Source of the DNA: Alphaproteobacteria bacterium HGW-Alphaproteobacteria-6
Lineage (GTDB): Bacteria; Pseudomonadota; Alphaproteobacteria; Rhodobacterales; Rhodobacteraceae
Length of the DNA stretch: 40,995 nt
Assembly: GCA_002841115.1 (NCBI GenBank)
Contig: PHEC01000007.1
Span: 1 to 40,995 of the forward strand
Direction of reading: 5' to 3'
Part shown: positions 17,053 to 24,929 of the stretch, one piece after another
Layout: every line of letters begins with the position of its first letter
How positions within the stretch are numbered: position 1 is the stretch's first letter
Position numbers and translations under genes: made by a program
Notes under the pieces: model-generated
The model's database searches: none
Told to the model about the DNA's origin: nothing
The model's input: only the letters and a program-made list of their open reading frames with translations

Positions 17053-19638
17053 TCAGAACCGATCGAGCAGCCGGCGAAGATAGTCGCGCTCGACCTCGGG
17101 CCGGGTCCGGTCGCCCGAGCGGCGGCGGATCTCGTCCAGGATGTCGCGGGCCCGGCGATAGATGTCGTCGCCCTGAAGCAGGTTCTCGTCGGTGCCGGTG
17201 CGGCCGGTCTGGCCGGTCGAGCGGCCAAGCGGATCGCGCGGCACCTCGCGGCCGGCCTGGCCCTCGGCCTCGCCCTGGCCCGGCCTCTGATCGCTGGCAA
17301 GCGCCTCGCCGAGGTTGCGCAGCCCTTCGCGCAGCTTCTCGATCGCCTCGGCCTGGCGTTCGATCGCCCCCGCCGTCTCGCCGTCGCGCAAGGCGCGCTC
17401 GGCGTCTTCCATGGCCCGGCCGGCCTGATCAAGCGCCTGGCGCGCGGCATCGCGGGCCGCGCCCTCGGCCCCCGGCAAGGCTCCGCGCTGGCGGTCAAGC
17501 TCGTCGCGCAGGGCGCGCTGGCGGTCGGCAAGCCTGCCCTCCTCGCCAGCCCCGCGCCCGGCCTCGCCTTCGGCGGTCTCGCCCTCGCCCCCGGGCTGGC
17601 CCTCGCCCTCGGCACCGGGCGGCGGCGAACCATTGGGCATACCGCCGCCCTGGCCGAACTGCTGCTGCAGGTCGCGGAATGCCTCGTCCGACAGGCCCTG
17701 CTGGTCGCGCAAGGTCTGGCGCAGGTCCTGAAGCGCCTGTCCGCCCTCGCCCTGCTGGCCCTCGCCGCCCGGACCCTGGGTCACGCGCAGGTTCTCCATC
17801 AGCCGCTGAAGCTGCTCGAGAAGTTCCTGCGCCTCGGCCATGCGGCCTTCCTCCATCAGCCGCTGGATCTCGTCCATCAACTGCTGGATCTGGTCGCCGG
17901 TGATCTGCTGGCCCTGCTGGTTCTGGGTGAACCGGTCGGCCGGGTCGGTCTCGCCGCGTTCGGCCAGCATGCGGATGTAATCATCGGTCGCCTGACGCAA
18001 CTCGTCCATCAGCTTCTGGATTTCCTCGGGCGTGGCACCGTTGCGGATCGCCTCGGACAGCCGCTCCTGGGCCTGGGTCATGCGGTCGAGCGCGTCGGCA
18101 AGGCCGCCATCCTCGATCAGCATGGCGATTTCCCACAGCGCCTCGGCGCTTTCGTCGCGCATCCCGGGGCTGAGCCGGCCCTGCGCCACCGCGCTGTCAA
18201 GCCGGCGCATCGCCACGCGCAGCATCAGATAGGCGCGCTCGTTGCGCAAAAGCCCCTCGGGCCGGTGGGTCAGCGCGTGCAGAAGCTGCGCCACCCGGGG
18301 CGCGTTGTCGCGGGTCCACAGAAGGTCGCGCCGCATCTCGATCACCGCCGCCGCGACCGGATCGAAAAAGCGCCGGCCGGGCAGGATCAGGGCCTGTGTC
18401 TCGCTCTGCCCGCTCTGGCCCAGACCGTCCTCGACGGTCAGCACCAGCGTCACCGGCAGGTTGGCCCAGGGATGTTTCGAGGCATCCCCGACCAGCGCCT
18501 CGGTAAAGTCGGCGCGGCTGCCGGTGACCGGCAGCGGCAGGTCCATTTCCAGCGCCTCGCGCGGCTCGGGGGTCGGGGCTAGGCCGAAGCGGCGCTCGAC
18601 CTCGGCCAGATCAAGCGTGAAGCGCGCCAGCCCGCCGGTCACGCCGTAATCGTCCGCCGCCTCGAAGGGCTGCGACATCGTGCCGTCCGCCTCACGGCTG
18701 ATCGCGCCGGCAAGGGCGACGGTCGGGGCCGCATCGGGCAGCACCGTCACCGCCCATTCGCGCCCGCCCTCGCCGTCAATCGTGACGCGCCCGGACTGGT
18801 CTGCGGTGAATTCCACCAGCCGTGGCATATCACCGGCCTCGGCCGCATCCGCCGCCGGATCGCCGGCCGCCGGCGCGCTGTCGGCGGCGCGGCCCGATAC
18901 CGTCTCGGTCACCGTCATCGCCTCGGCCGGGCCGTAAAGCCGCAGCGTCAGCAGGCTGCCCCGTGGCAGGTCCAGCGCGCCAGCGGCCAGGGAATTAAGG
19001 TAAAGGCTGGGTCGGCCGGTATAGGACGGCGGCTCGGCCCAGCCTTCCCAGGACGGCCCGCCGGCGATCGGCCGCGCTGCCCCCCCGGTGGCGGCAGCGA
19101 CGACATCGGCGGCGCGCCAGAACGACCCGAACAGGACCGCCAGCACCACCGCGACCAGCGCGGCATAGCGCAGCGCAAAGCGGTCGCGCTGCGACAGGCG
19201 CAGGTCGGGCGCCGGCGCGCGGGCCTCGCCTGCCCGCCGGACCATGCGCGCGACATGGGCGCGCCAGACCGCCACCGATCCCGTATCCGCGACGCCAAGC
19301 GCCTGAGCATCGCGCAGGGCGGCGATCGGCCGATCGGGCATGGTCGCATCCAGCCGCGCCAGGGCCGCATCGCGCCCGGGCCAGGAAAACCGCCTGATCC
19401 CGCCGATCAGCGCCGCCGCCAGCGCCGCCGCCGCCAGACCGGCCCCGACCCACAGCGCCACCGGCGACAGCGGATCGGCCAGACCGAAGGCGAGGGCGGC
19501 GAACAGCGCGAAAAGGATCGACCAGAGCGGCCAGAAGGCCCGTGTCACCTGTTCGGTCAGCATGCCCAGACGGGTCAGCCGCAGCGGCCATTCAAGCGGC
19601 GCCAGGGCGGCATCACGGGGCTTGGCTTTCTCGGTCAT
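17053..19638 (-). CDS. TIGR02302 family (DUF4175) membrane protein
   Basis: An 861-residue protein recognised as the alphaproteobacterial TIGR02302 family. Three hydrophobic helices sit in the N-terminal fifth ('FWPLWSILFALFAALAFGL', 'LWVGAGLAAAALAAALIGGI', 'AALVAVVLAVLFGSFW'). A beta-rich extracytoplasmic part follows. The C-terminal third is a long Gln/Glu/Arg-rich coiled coil with Gly/Pro-rich insertions ('IQQLMDEIQRLMEEGRMAEA'). No catalytic motif is visible. It is downstream of lysA on the same strand, with 87 bp between. Its start codon lies in a 14-bp tandem repeat. The function is unknown; a cell-envelope role is inference from topology. Confidence 0.9.
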   Translation of the reverse strand: MTEKAKPRDAALAPLEWPLRLTRLGMLTEQVTRAFWPLWSILFALFAALAFGLADPLSPVALWVGAGLAAAALAAALIGGIRRFSWPGRDAALARLDATMPDRPIAALRDAQALGVADTGSVAVWRAHVARMVRRAGEARAPAPDLRLSQRDRFALRYAALVAVVLAVLFGSFWRAADVVAAATGGAARPIAGGPSWEGWAEPPSYTGRPSLYLNSLAAGALDLPRGSLLTLRLYGPAEAMTVTETVSGRAADSAPAAGDPAADAAEAGDMPRLVEFTADQSGRVTIDGEGGREWAVTVLPDAAPTVALAGAISREADGTMSQPFEAADDYGVTGGLARFTLDLAEVERRFGLAPTPEPREALEMDLPLPVTGSRADFTEALVGDASKHPWANLPVTLVLTVEDGLGQSGQSETQALILPGRRFFDPVAAAVIEMRRDLLWTRDNAPRVAQLLHALTHRPEGLLRNERAYLMLRVAMRRLDSAVAQGRLSPGMRDESAEALWEIAMLIEDGGLADALDRMTQAQERLSEAIRNGATPEEIQKLMDELRQATDDYIRMLAERGETDPADRFTQNQQGQQITGDQIQQLMDEIQRLMEEGRMAEAQELLEQLQRLMENLRVTQGPGGEGQQGEGGQALQDLRQTLRDQQGLSDEAFRDLQQQFGQGGGMPNGSPPPGAEGEGQPGGEGETAEGEAGRGAGEEGRLADRQRALRDELDRQRGALPGAEGAARDAARQALDQAGRAMEDAERALRDGETAGAIERQAEAIEKLREGLRNLGEALASDQRPGQGEAEGQAGREVPRDPLGRSTGQTGRTGTDENLLQGDDIYRRARDILDEIRRRSGDRTRPEVERDYLRRLLDRF

Positions 19639-19671
19639 CCTGGCTCGGTCATCCTGGCTTGGCCATCCCGG
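19630..19671. repeat. 14-bp tandem repeat, three copies, over the TIGR02302 start codon
   Basis: The unit CTCGGTCATCCTGG occurs at 19630-19643 and 19644-19657, and a three-mismatch copy lies at 19658-19671. The chosen start codon (CAT on the plus strand, 19636-19638) is inside the first copy. The other copies supply further ATGs at 19652 and 19666, in the other two frames. Gains or losses of a unit would move the leader sequence but not the coding frame. Confidence 0.9.
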
Positions 19672-19725
19672 TTCGTCCCGCCCCGGCCTCGGTCACGTCA
19701 CCGCCCCCGGTCCAGAGGCGGCGGC

Positions 19726-21009
19726 CTAAGCGTCATCCCGGGCCTGCAGCCATTCCGGCATGCTATCGCGTTTCAGCATCTCGTCAAAGCTTGGTCGGGC
19801 ACGAATGACCGCGAAGTGATCATCCCGGACCAGAACCTCGGGCACCAGCGGGCGCGAATTGTATTCCGAGGCCATCACCGCGCCGTAGGCCCCGGCCGAG
19901 CGGAAGGCGACCAGATCGCCCGCCACAAGCGGCGCCATGGCGCGCTGACGGGCGAAGGTGTCGCCGGTCTCGCAGACCGGGCCGACGATGTCGTAAGGGT
20001 GCAGGGCGGTGCCCGGCGCGGGTTCCGCCACCGCGACGATATCGTGATGCGCGCCATACATCGCCGGCCGGATCAGATCGTTCATCGCACTGTCGAGAAT
20101 GAGAAAATCGCGGTCCTCGCCGGATTTCACATAGATCACCGACGATACCAGCAACCCGGCGTTGCCGGCGATCAGCCGGCCCGGCTCGATCTCGATCTCG
20201 GCGCCAAGATCGCCGAGCGTGCGGCGGATCACCGCGCCGTAATCGGCCGGCAGCGGCGGGTCGGCATTGCTGCGCTCGTAGGGAATGCCCAGGCCGCCGC
20301 CAAGGTCCAGCCGGCGGATCGCGTGGCCATCGGCGCGAAGCTGCCGGGTCAGGTCGGCAAGCTTGGCATAGGCGGCCTCGAAGGGCGCCAGATCGGTCAG
20401 CTGGCTGCCGATGTGGACATCGATCCCGACCACCTCGATTCCCGGCAAGGCGGCGGCCTCGGCATAGACCGCGCGGGCCCGGCCGATCGGAATACCGAAC
20501 TTGTTCTCTTTCTTGCCGGTGGCAATCTTCTCATGGGTCCGGGCATCGACATCGGGGTTGACCCGGATCGTCACCGGCGCGCGCAGACCCATCGACAGCG
20601 CCACCGCGTTCAGCACCAGAAGTTCCGGTTCGCTCTCGACGTTGAACTGGCGGATGCCGCCTGTCAGCGCCAGCCGCATCTCTTCGGCGGTCTTGCCGAC
20701 CCCGGAAAAGACGATTCTGTCGCCCGGCACCCCGGCGGCGCGCGCCTTGCGGTATTCGCCGCCCGAGACCACATCCATGCCCGCACCCAGATCGGCCAGG
20801 GTGCGGATCACCGCAAGGTTGGAATTGGCCTTCATCGCATAGCAGACGAGATGCGGCATCCCCGCCAGCGCCTCCTCGAAAAGCCGGTAGTGGCGGGTCA
20901 GGGTGGCGGTGGAATAGACATAGAAGGGCGTGCCGACGGCGGCGGCGATCTCGGGGATCGCGACATCCTCGGCGTGCAGAACCCCGTCGCGGTAAAGAAA
21001 GTGATCCAT
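19726..21009 (-). CDS. lysA: Diaminopimelate decarboxylase
   Basis: A 427-residue PLP enzyme that converts meso-diaminopimelate to lysine. The PLP lysine is Lys60 in 'VCYAMKANSN'. Later elements are 'LDLGGGLGIPY', the glycine-rich phosphate loop, and CETGD at 346-350, with the substrate-binding Cys from the partner subunit. 'SAGAYGAVMASEYNSRP' is the usual C-terminal block. ATG 21009 starts at the family N-terminus ('DHFLYRDGVLHAEDVAIPEI'); an earlier ATG at 21072 would add 21 unrelated residues. It follows argH and a small lipoprotein, in probable co-transcription. Confidence 0.96.
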   Translation of the reverse strand: MDHFLYRDGVLHAEDVAIPEIAAAVGTPFYVYSTATLTRHYRLFEEALAGMPHLVCYAMKANSNLAVIRTLADLGAGMDVVSGGEYRKARAAGVPGDRIVFSGVGKTAEEMRLALTGGIRQFNVESEPELLVLNAVALSMGLRAPVTIRVNPDVDARTHEKIATGKKENKFGIPIGRARAVYAEAAALPGIEVVGIDVHIGSQLTDLAPFEAAYAKLADLTRQLRADGHAIRRLDLGGGLGIPYERSNADPPLPADYGAVIRRTLGDLGAEIEIEPGRLIAGNAGLLVSSVIYVKSGEDRDFLILDSAMNDLIRPAMYGAHHDIVAVAEPAPGTALHPYDIVGPVCETGDTFARQRAMAPLVAGDLVAFRSAGAYGAVMASEYNSRPLVPEVLVRDDHFAVIRARPSFDEMLKRDSMPEWLQARDDA

Positions 21010-21068
21010 CAACCCTGTCCCATCCGGCCCGCGACCCTGATCGCGCGAAACGCTAAAACCGCCGGCCG

Positions 21069-21209
21069 TCAAAGCCCGCCCGAGACGCCGACCTTGACCG
21101 CGCCGGTGACCGTCACCCCGGGATGGGTCGGCTCCGGTGATTTCGGCGGGCCGTCGACGCCGCAGGCGGCCAGCGCCAGCAGGGTTGCGAAAAGGCTGGC
21201 GGCCTTCAT
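21069..21209 (-). CDS. 46-residue lipoprotein between argH and lysA, LptM-like
   Basis: A very short gene. The signal peptide '[16 protein letters not shown]' ends in lipobox LAAC, with Cys16 to be lipidated. The mature peptide starts '[12 protein letters not shown]', resembling the 'CGxxGP' start of LptM/YifL, which sits next to lysA in gammaproteobacteria and assists maturation of the LptD outer-membrane translocon. The rest is a short Val/Gly/Thr-rich tail. The ATG overlaps the argH stop (ATGA) and lysA starts 59 bp further on. The lipoprotein call is firm; the LptM identity is inference from the motif and synteny. Confidence 0.85.
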   Translation of the reverse strand: MKAASLFATLLALAACGVDGPPKSPEPTHPGVTVTGAVKVGVSGGL

Positions 21210-22657
21210 TTCAGCACCTCTTTCCAGTGGGCGACGCGGGCGCGGACCTGATCGGGCGCGGTGCCGCCGAAGCTTTGCCGGCTGGCCACCGAATTATGCA
21301 CGCCAAGGACCGAATAGACCGACTGATCGATGGCCGGATGCACCGAAGCCATCTCGGCCAGCGACAGGTCCGGCAGATCGCAGCCCTTGCCCTCGGCCAG
21401 CGCCACCAGCGTGCCGGTGACGTGGTGGGCCTCGCGGAACGGCAGGTTCGCCTCGCGCACCAGCCAGTCGGCCAGATCGGTCGCGGTGGAAAAGCCCGCC
21501 GCCGCCGCCTTTTCCAGCGAGGCCCGGTTGGCGGTCATGTCGGCGATCATGCCCTCCATCGCCGCCAGCGACAGCATCAGCGTGTCGGCGGCGTCAAAGA
21601 CCTGTTCCTTGTCTTCCTGCATGTCCTTGGAATAAGCCAAGGGCAACCCCTTCATCACCGTGAACAAGGCCACCGTCGCCCCGAGGATGCGCCCGACCTT
21701 GGCGCGCAGCAGTTCCGCCGCGTCGGGGTTCTTCTTTTGCGGCATGATCGAGGACCCGGTGGTGAAGCGGTCCGACAGGGTGACGAAGCGGAACTGCGCC
21801 GAGGACCAGATCACCAGTTCCTCGGCCAGCCGCGAAAGGTGGATCGCCGAGATCGCCGCGGCCGAGAGGAACTCCAGCGCGAAGTCGCGGTCGCTGACCG
21901 CATCAAGCGAATTGGCGCAGGGCCGGTCGAAGCCAAGCGCCGCGGCGGTCATCTGGCGGTCGATCGGGAACGAGGTGCCGGCCAGCGCCGCCGCGCCGAG
22001 CGGGCATTCGTTCATCCGCGCCCGGGCATCGGCAAAGCGGCCCCGGTCACGGGAAAACATCTCGACATAGGCCAGCATGTGATGGCCCCAGGTCACCGGC
22101 TGGGCGGTCTGCAGATGGGTGAAGCCCGGCATCACCCAGTCGGCCCCGGCCCCGGCCTGGGCGAGAAGTGCCCGCATCAGCGCGTCAAGCGCCGCGGTGG
22201 CGGCATCACACTGGTCGCGCACCCAGAGCCGGAAGTCGGTTGCCACCTGATCGTTGCGCGACCGCGCGGTGTGAAGCCGGCCGGCCGGAGCGCCGATCAG
22301 CTCTTTCAGCCGCGCCTCGACATTCATGTGAATGTCCTCGAGTGCTGTGGAAAAGACAAAGCGGCCGGCCTCGATCTCTGACAATACCGTGATCAGCCCT
22401 TCCCTGATCGCGGCGCCGTCGCTATCACTGATGATGCCTGTCGCTGCCAGCATTGCGGCGTGGGCCCGGCTGCCCGCGATGTCCTGGGCGTAAAGCCGGC
22501 GGTCGAACCCGATCGAGGCGTTGATCGCCGTCATGATCGCATCCGGCCCGCCGGCAAAGCGCCCGCCCCACATGGCATTGGCCGCGGGGGCATTGGCCGC
22601 GGGGGCAGGGGCCTCGGTCGTTCCGGTGGTCGTCTTGTGGCCTGTCGTCTCGTTCAT
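21206..22657 (-). CDS. argH: Argininosuccinate lyase
   Basis: A 483-residue enzyme that releases arginine and fumarate from argininosuccinate. The family signature '[20 protein letters not shown]' is intact. '[19 protein letters not shown]' and '[16 protein letters not shown]' give the other two active-site regions. The canonical enzyme start corresponds to '[12 protein letters not shown]'. Ahead of it is an unusual low-complexity Thr/Ala/Pro extension of about 25 residues, coded partly by a 15-bp duplication. ATG 22657 has GAGGGG seven bases upstream; ATGs at 22660 and 22684 are alternatives. The gene is divergent from the TlpA-like gene with only about 25 bp between start codons. Confidence 0.95.
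   Translation of the reverse strand: MNETTGHKTTTGTTEAPAPAANAPAANAMWGGRFAGGPDAIMTAINASIGFDRRLYAQDIAGSRAHAAMLAATGIISDSDGAAIREGLITVLSEIEAGRFVFSTALEDIHMNVEARLKELIGAPAGRLHTARSRNDQVATDFRLWVRDQCDAATAALDALMRALLAQAGAGADWVMPGFTHLQTAQPVTWGHHMLAYVEMFSRDRGRFADARARMNECPLGAAALAGTSFPIDRQMTAAALGFDRPCANSLDAVSDRDFALEFLSAAAISAIHLSRLAEELVIWSSAQFRFVTLSDRFTTGSSIMPQKKNPDAAELLRAKVGRILGATVALFTVMKGLPLAYSKDMQEDKEQVFDAADTLMLSLAAMEGMIADMTANRASLEKAAAAGFSTATDLADWLVREANLPFREAHHVTGTLVALAEGKGCDLPDLSLAEMASVHPAIDQSVYSVLGVHNSVASRQSFGGTAPDQVRARVAHWKEVLK
22576..22605. repeat. 15-bp tandem duplication in the argH 5' end
   Basis: CATTGGCCGCGGGGG occurs twice in direct succession (22576-22590 and 22591-22605). On the coding strand it gives the repeated residues APAAN in the N-terminal extension of ArgH. 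It preserves frame and lies outside the conserved enzyme. Confidence 0.9.
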
Positions 22658-22682
22658 CATCCGTCCCCTCGGGAGGAAACCC

Positions 22683-23258
22683 ATGCATCGCTTCCGCTCC
22701 GCGATCCTCTACACGGCCCTTGCGCTTGGTGCAAATGCGGCCATGGCCAGCGACACCGGCCCCGGGGTGGCGGCACTCGAGGCCTTGCGCGATGGCGACA
22801 TGGTCAAGCTGCGTTTCCTGAAGGAACCCGCCGCGGTGCCCGACACCGCCTTTGTCGATGCCGCCGGGGCCGAATACCGGCTGTCGGACTGGCAGGGCAA
22901 ATATGTGCTGGTGAACTTCTGGGCGACCTGGTGCGCGCCCTGCCGGGCCGAGATGCCGTCGCTCGACCGGCTTCAGGCCGACCTTGGCGGCGACCGGTTC
23001 GCGGTGGTGACCATCGCCACCGGCCGCAATCCCCTGCCGGCGATCGAGAAGTTCTTTGCCGAGGAAGGCATCACCCATCTGCCGGTGCTGCGCGACCCCA
23101 AGCAGGAACTGGCGCGCAACATGGCGGTGATGGGCCTGCCGATCAGCCTGATCCTTGATCCTGAAGGGCGCGAGATCGCCCGGCTGATCGGTGACGCCCA
23201 CTGGGACAGCCCCGAGGCCAAGCGCATCATCGAGGCGCTGCTGGCCCCCGCCGGCTGA
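22683..23258 (+). CDS. TlpA-like thiol:disulfide oxidoreductase
   Basis: A 191-residue periplasmic thioredoxin-fold protein. A signal peptide ends near 'GANAAMAS'. The active site is WCAPC at 83-87 (Cys84, Cys87), in '[20 protein letters not shown]'. The cis-Pro loop is in '[15 protein letters not shown]'. It is expected to reduce disulfides outside the cytoplasm, for example for cytochrome c or copper-site maturation; no cyt c gene is nearby to name a partner. The ATG has GGGAGG a few bases upstream; open frame further upstream overlaps argH and is not used. It is convergent with tag, 24 bp away. Confidence 0.92.
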   Translation: MHRFRSAILYTALALGANAAMASDTGPGVAALEALRDGDMVKLRFLKEPAAVPDTAFVDAAGAEYRLSDWQGKYVLVNFWATWCAPCRAEMPSLDRLQADLGGDRFAVVTIATGRNPLPAIEKFFAEEGITHLPVLRDPKQELARNMAVMGLPISLILDPEGREIARLIGDAHWDSPEAKRIIEALLAPAG

Positions 23259-23282
23259 GCCCCGCCGGCGCGCCCCTCGCTG

Positions 23283-23852
23283 TCAGGCCAGCGCCGCCAC
23301 CCGGCCGTGACAGGGGCAGGTGACGAGGTGGTCGTTGACCATGCCCACCGCCTGCATGAAGGCATAGGTGATCACCGGCCCGCAGAACCGGAACCCCGCC
23401 TTCTTCAGATCCTTCGCCATCCGCTCCGAGAGGGGCGTTGCGGCCGGCACCTCGGCCATGCTGGAAAATCGGTTCTGCAAGGGCGTTCCGTCGAGATATC
23501 GCCAGAGGAAGGGGGCAAAGCCGCCCGCCTCCTCGATCGCAAGCCAGGCCCGGGCATTGCCGATCGTCGCCTCGATCTTGGCGCGAGACCGCACGATGCG
23601 CGCGTCGCCCAGCAGGCGCTCGACATCGGCCTCGCCCCAGCGCGCGATCACCGCCGGATCGAAGCCCTCGAAGGCGGCGCGGAACCCGTCGCGCTTGCGC
23701 AGGATGGTGATCCAGGCCAGCCCCGCCTGAAACCCGTCGAGGACCAGCTTTTCCCACAGCGCCCGGCTGTCGCGCTCCGGCACGCCCCATTCCTCGTCAT
23801 GATAGGCGACGTAAAGAGGATCGCTTCCGCACCAGCCACAGCGCTCGCCCAT
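23283..23852 (-). CDS. tag: DNA-3-methyladenine glycosylase I
   Basis: A 189-residue helix-hairpin-helix glycosylase that removes 3-methyladenine from alkylated DNA. The start 'CGWCGSDPLYVAYHDEEWG' is the family signature. The zinc-snap ligands of E. coli Tag are matched by Cys5, His18, His175 and Cys179. The base-pocket Glu38 of E. coli aligns with Asp39 here ('LDGFQAGLAW'), a variant I believe is frequent in alphaproteobacteria. ATG 23852 gives the family N-terminus, with GGGAGAGGG upstream. The open frame further upstream is the shadow of the EAL gene. Confidence 0.94.
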   Translation of the reverse strand: MGERCGWCGSDPLYVAYHDEEWGVPERDSRALWEKLVLDGFQAGLAWITILRKRDGFRAAFEGFDPAVIARWGEADVERLLGDARIVRSRAKIEATIGNARAWLAIEEAGGFAPFLWRYLDGTPLQNRFSSMAEVPAATPLSERMAKDLKKAGFRFCGPVITYAFMQAVGMVNDHLVTCPCHGRVAALA

Positions 23853-23957
23853 TGCCCTCTCCCGCTTTGATCGCCGCGGCCCGGAATTTTCGGCCGCCCG
23901 TTTACCCGTTCTTATCCTGTTCTCATCACCCTGTCCAAGGACAGAGGGGAGCTCTCG

Positions 23958-24788
23958 ATGAAAAAGCCGGGGCGCATGGCGCGCGATGCCGCAACCGAAA
24001 GTCCGCTCGCCGTGGCGGTTGCCGAACGCGACCGCGGCACCATGGCCATGGTCGAACGGGCGCTGAAGCGGCGCGACGTGATGCTGGCCTTCCAGCCGGT
24101 GGTGCAGGCCGCACGACCCGACCGCCCGGCCTTCCACGAGGGTCTGATCCGCATCCTCGACGAGACCGGCCGCATCATCCCGGCGCGCGAGTTCATCGAG
24201 GCGGTGGAGCCCACCGAAACCGGGCGGGTGATCGATTGCCTGGCGCTCGACATGGGGCTGCGCGCCCTCGGCCGCGACGCGACGCTGCGGCTTGCGATCA
24301 ACATGTCGGCCCGCTCCATCGCCTATCCCCGATGGATGCGGATCCTGCGCCAGGGGATCCGCGCTGACCCGACCGCCGCCGAACGGCTGATCCTCGAGAT
24401 CACCGAATCCTCGGCGATGGCGATCCCCGAAATCGTCGCGGTCTTCATGAAGGATCTCCAGACCGAGGGCATCGCCTTCGCCCTCGATGATTTCGGCGCC
24501 GGCCAGACCTCGTTTCGCTACCTGCGGGAATTCTACTTCGACATCCTCAAGATCGATGGCCAGTTCATCCGCGGCGTCGCCACCAGCCCCGACAATCAGG
24601 TGCTGACCCAGGCGCTTTTGTCGATAGCGCGGCATTTCGACATGTTCGCGGTGGCCGAATCGGTCGAGAATGCCGCCGACGCGGCCTGGCTGACGACGAT
24701 CGGCATGGACTGCATGCAGGGCTACTATTTCGGCGCGCCGACGATCACCCCGCCGTGGAAGCTGCCGCAGGCGGCGCGCAGCGCCTGA
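23958..24788 (+). CDS. EAL-domain c-di-GMP phosphodiesterase
   Basis: A 276-residue protein made essentially of one EAL domain with a short N-terminus and no membrane segment or GGDEF domain. The signature loop reads E61-G-L rather than EAL, but the metal and catalytic positions are present: Glu61, Asn115 (in 'INMSA'), Glu150 ('EITESS'), Asp177-Asp178 ('LDDFGAG'), Lys198 ('LKIDG'), Glu234 ('AESVE') and Gln254 ('QGYYFGAP'). It is therefore probably active on c-di-GMP, lowering its level and favouring motility, but no direct link to the flagellar genes 11 kb away is shown. GGGGAG precedes the ATG. Confidence 0.9.
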   Translation: MKKPGRMARDAATESPLAVAVAERDRGTMAMVERALKRRDVMLAFQPVVQAARPDRPAFHEGLIRILDETGRIIPAREFIEAVEPTETGRVIDCLALDMGLRALGRDATLRLAINMSARSIAYPRWMRILRQGIRADPTAAERLILEITESSAMAIPEIVAVFMKDLQTEGIAFALDDFGAGQTSFRYLREFYFDILKIDGQFIRGVATSPDNQVLTQALLSIARHFDMFAVAESVENAADAAWLTTIGMDCMQGYYFGAPTITPPWKLPQAARSA

Positions 24789-24805
24789 CCCGGTGACCCG
24801 GCCCG

Positions 24806-24830
24806 GACCGGTGCACCGCGCGGACCGGTC
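24806..24830. terminator. Hairpin between convergent EAL and ecm genes
   Basis: GACCGGT (24806-24812) and ACCGGTC (24824-24830) form a perfect 7-bp inverted repeat around an 11-base loop, 17 bp after the EAL stop. No T-run follows on either strand, so it is not a canonical intrinsic terminator, though position between convergent genes fits a shared transcription end. The rest of the 141-bp gap shows nothing further. Confidence 0.3.
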
Positions 24831-24929
24831 TCGACCAGCCATCTGCGATGGCCCGGGCCCATGCGCGGGGCCGTGATCGCTTTCACAAAGGCGGCCCGGA
24901 GGGGCGCCACCTCGGGGCCGACCCCGGCG

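Noticed and set aside
19255-22381. Long plus-strand frames opposite lysA and argH.
   Set aside because: Both opposite enzymes carry complete catalytic motifs; the frames are shadows.
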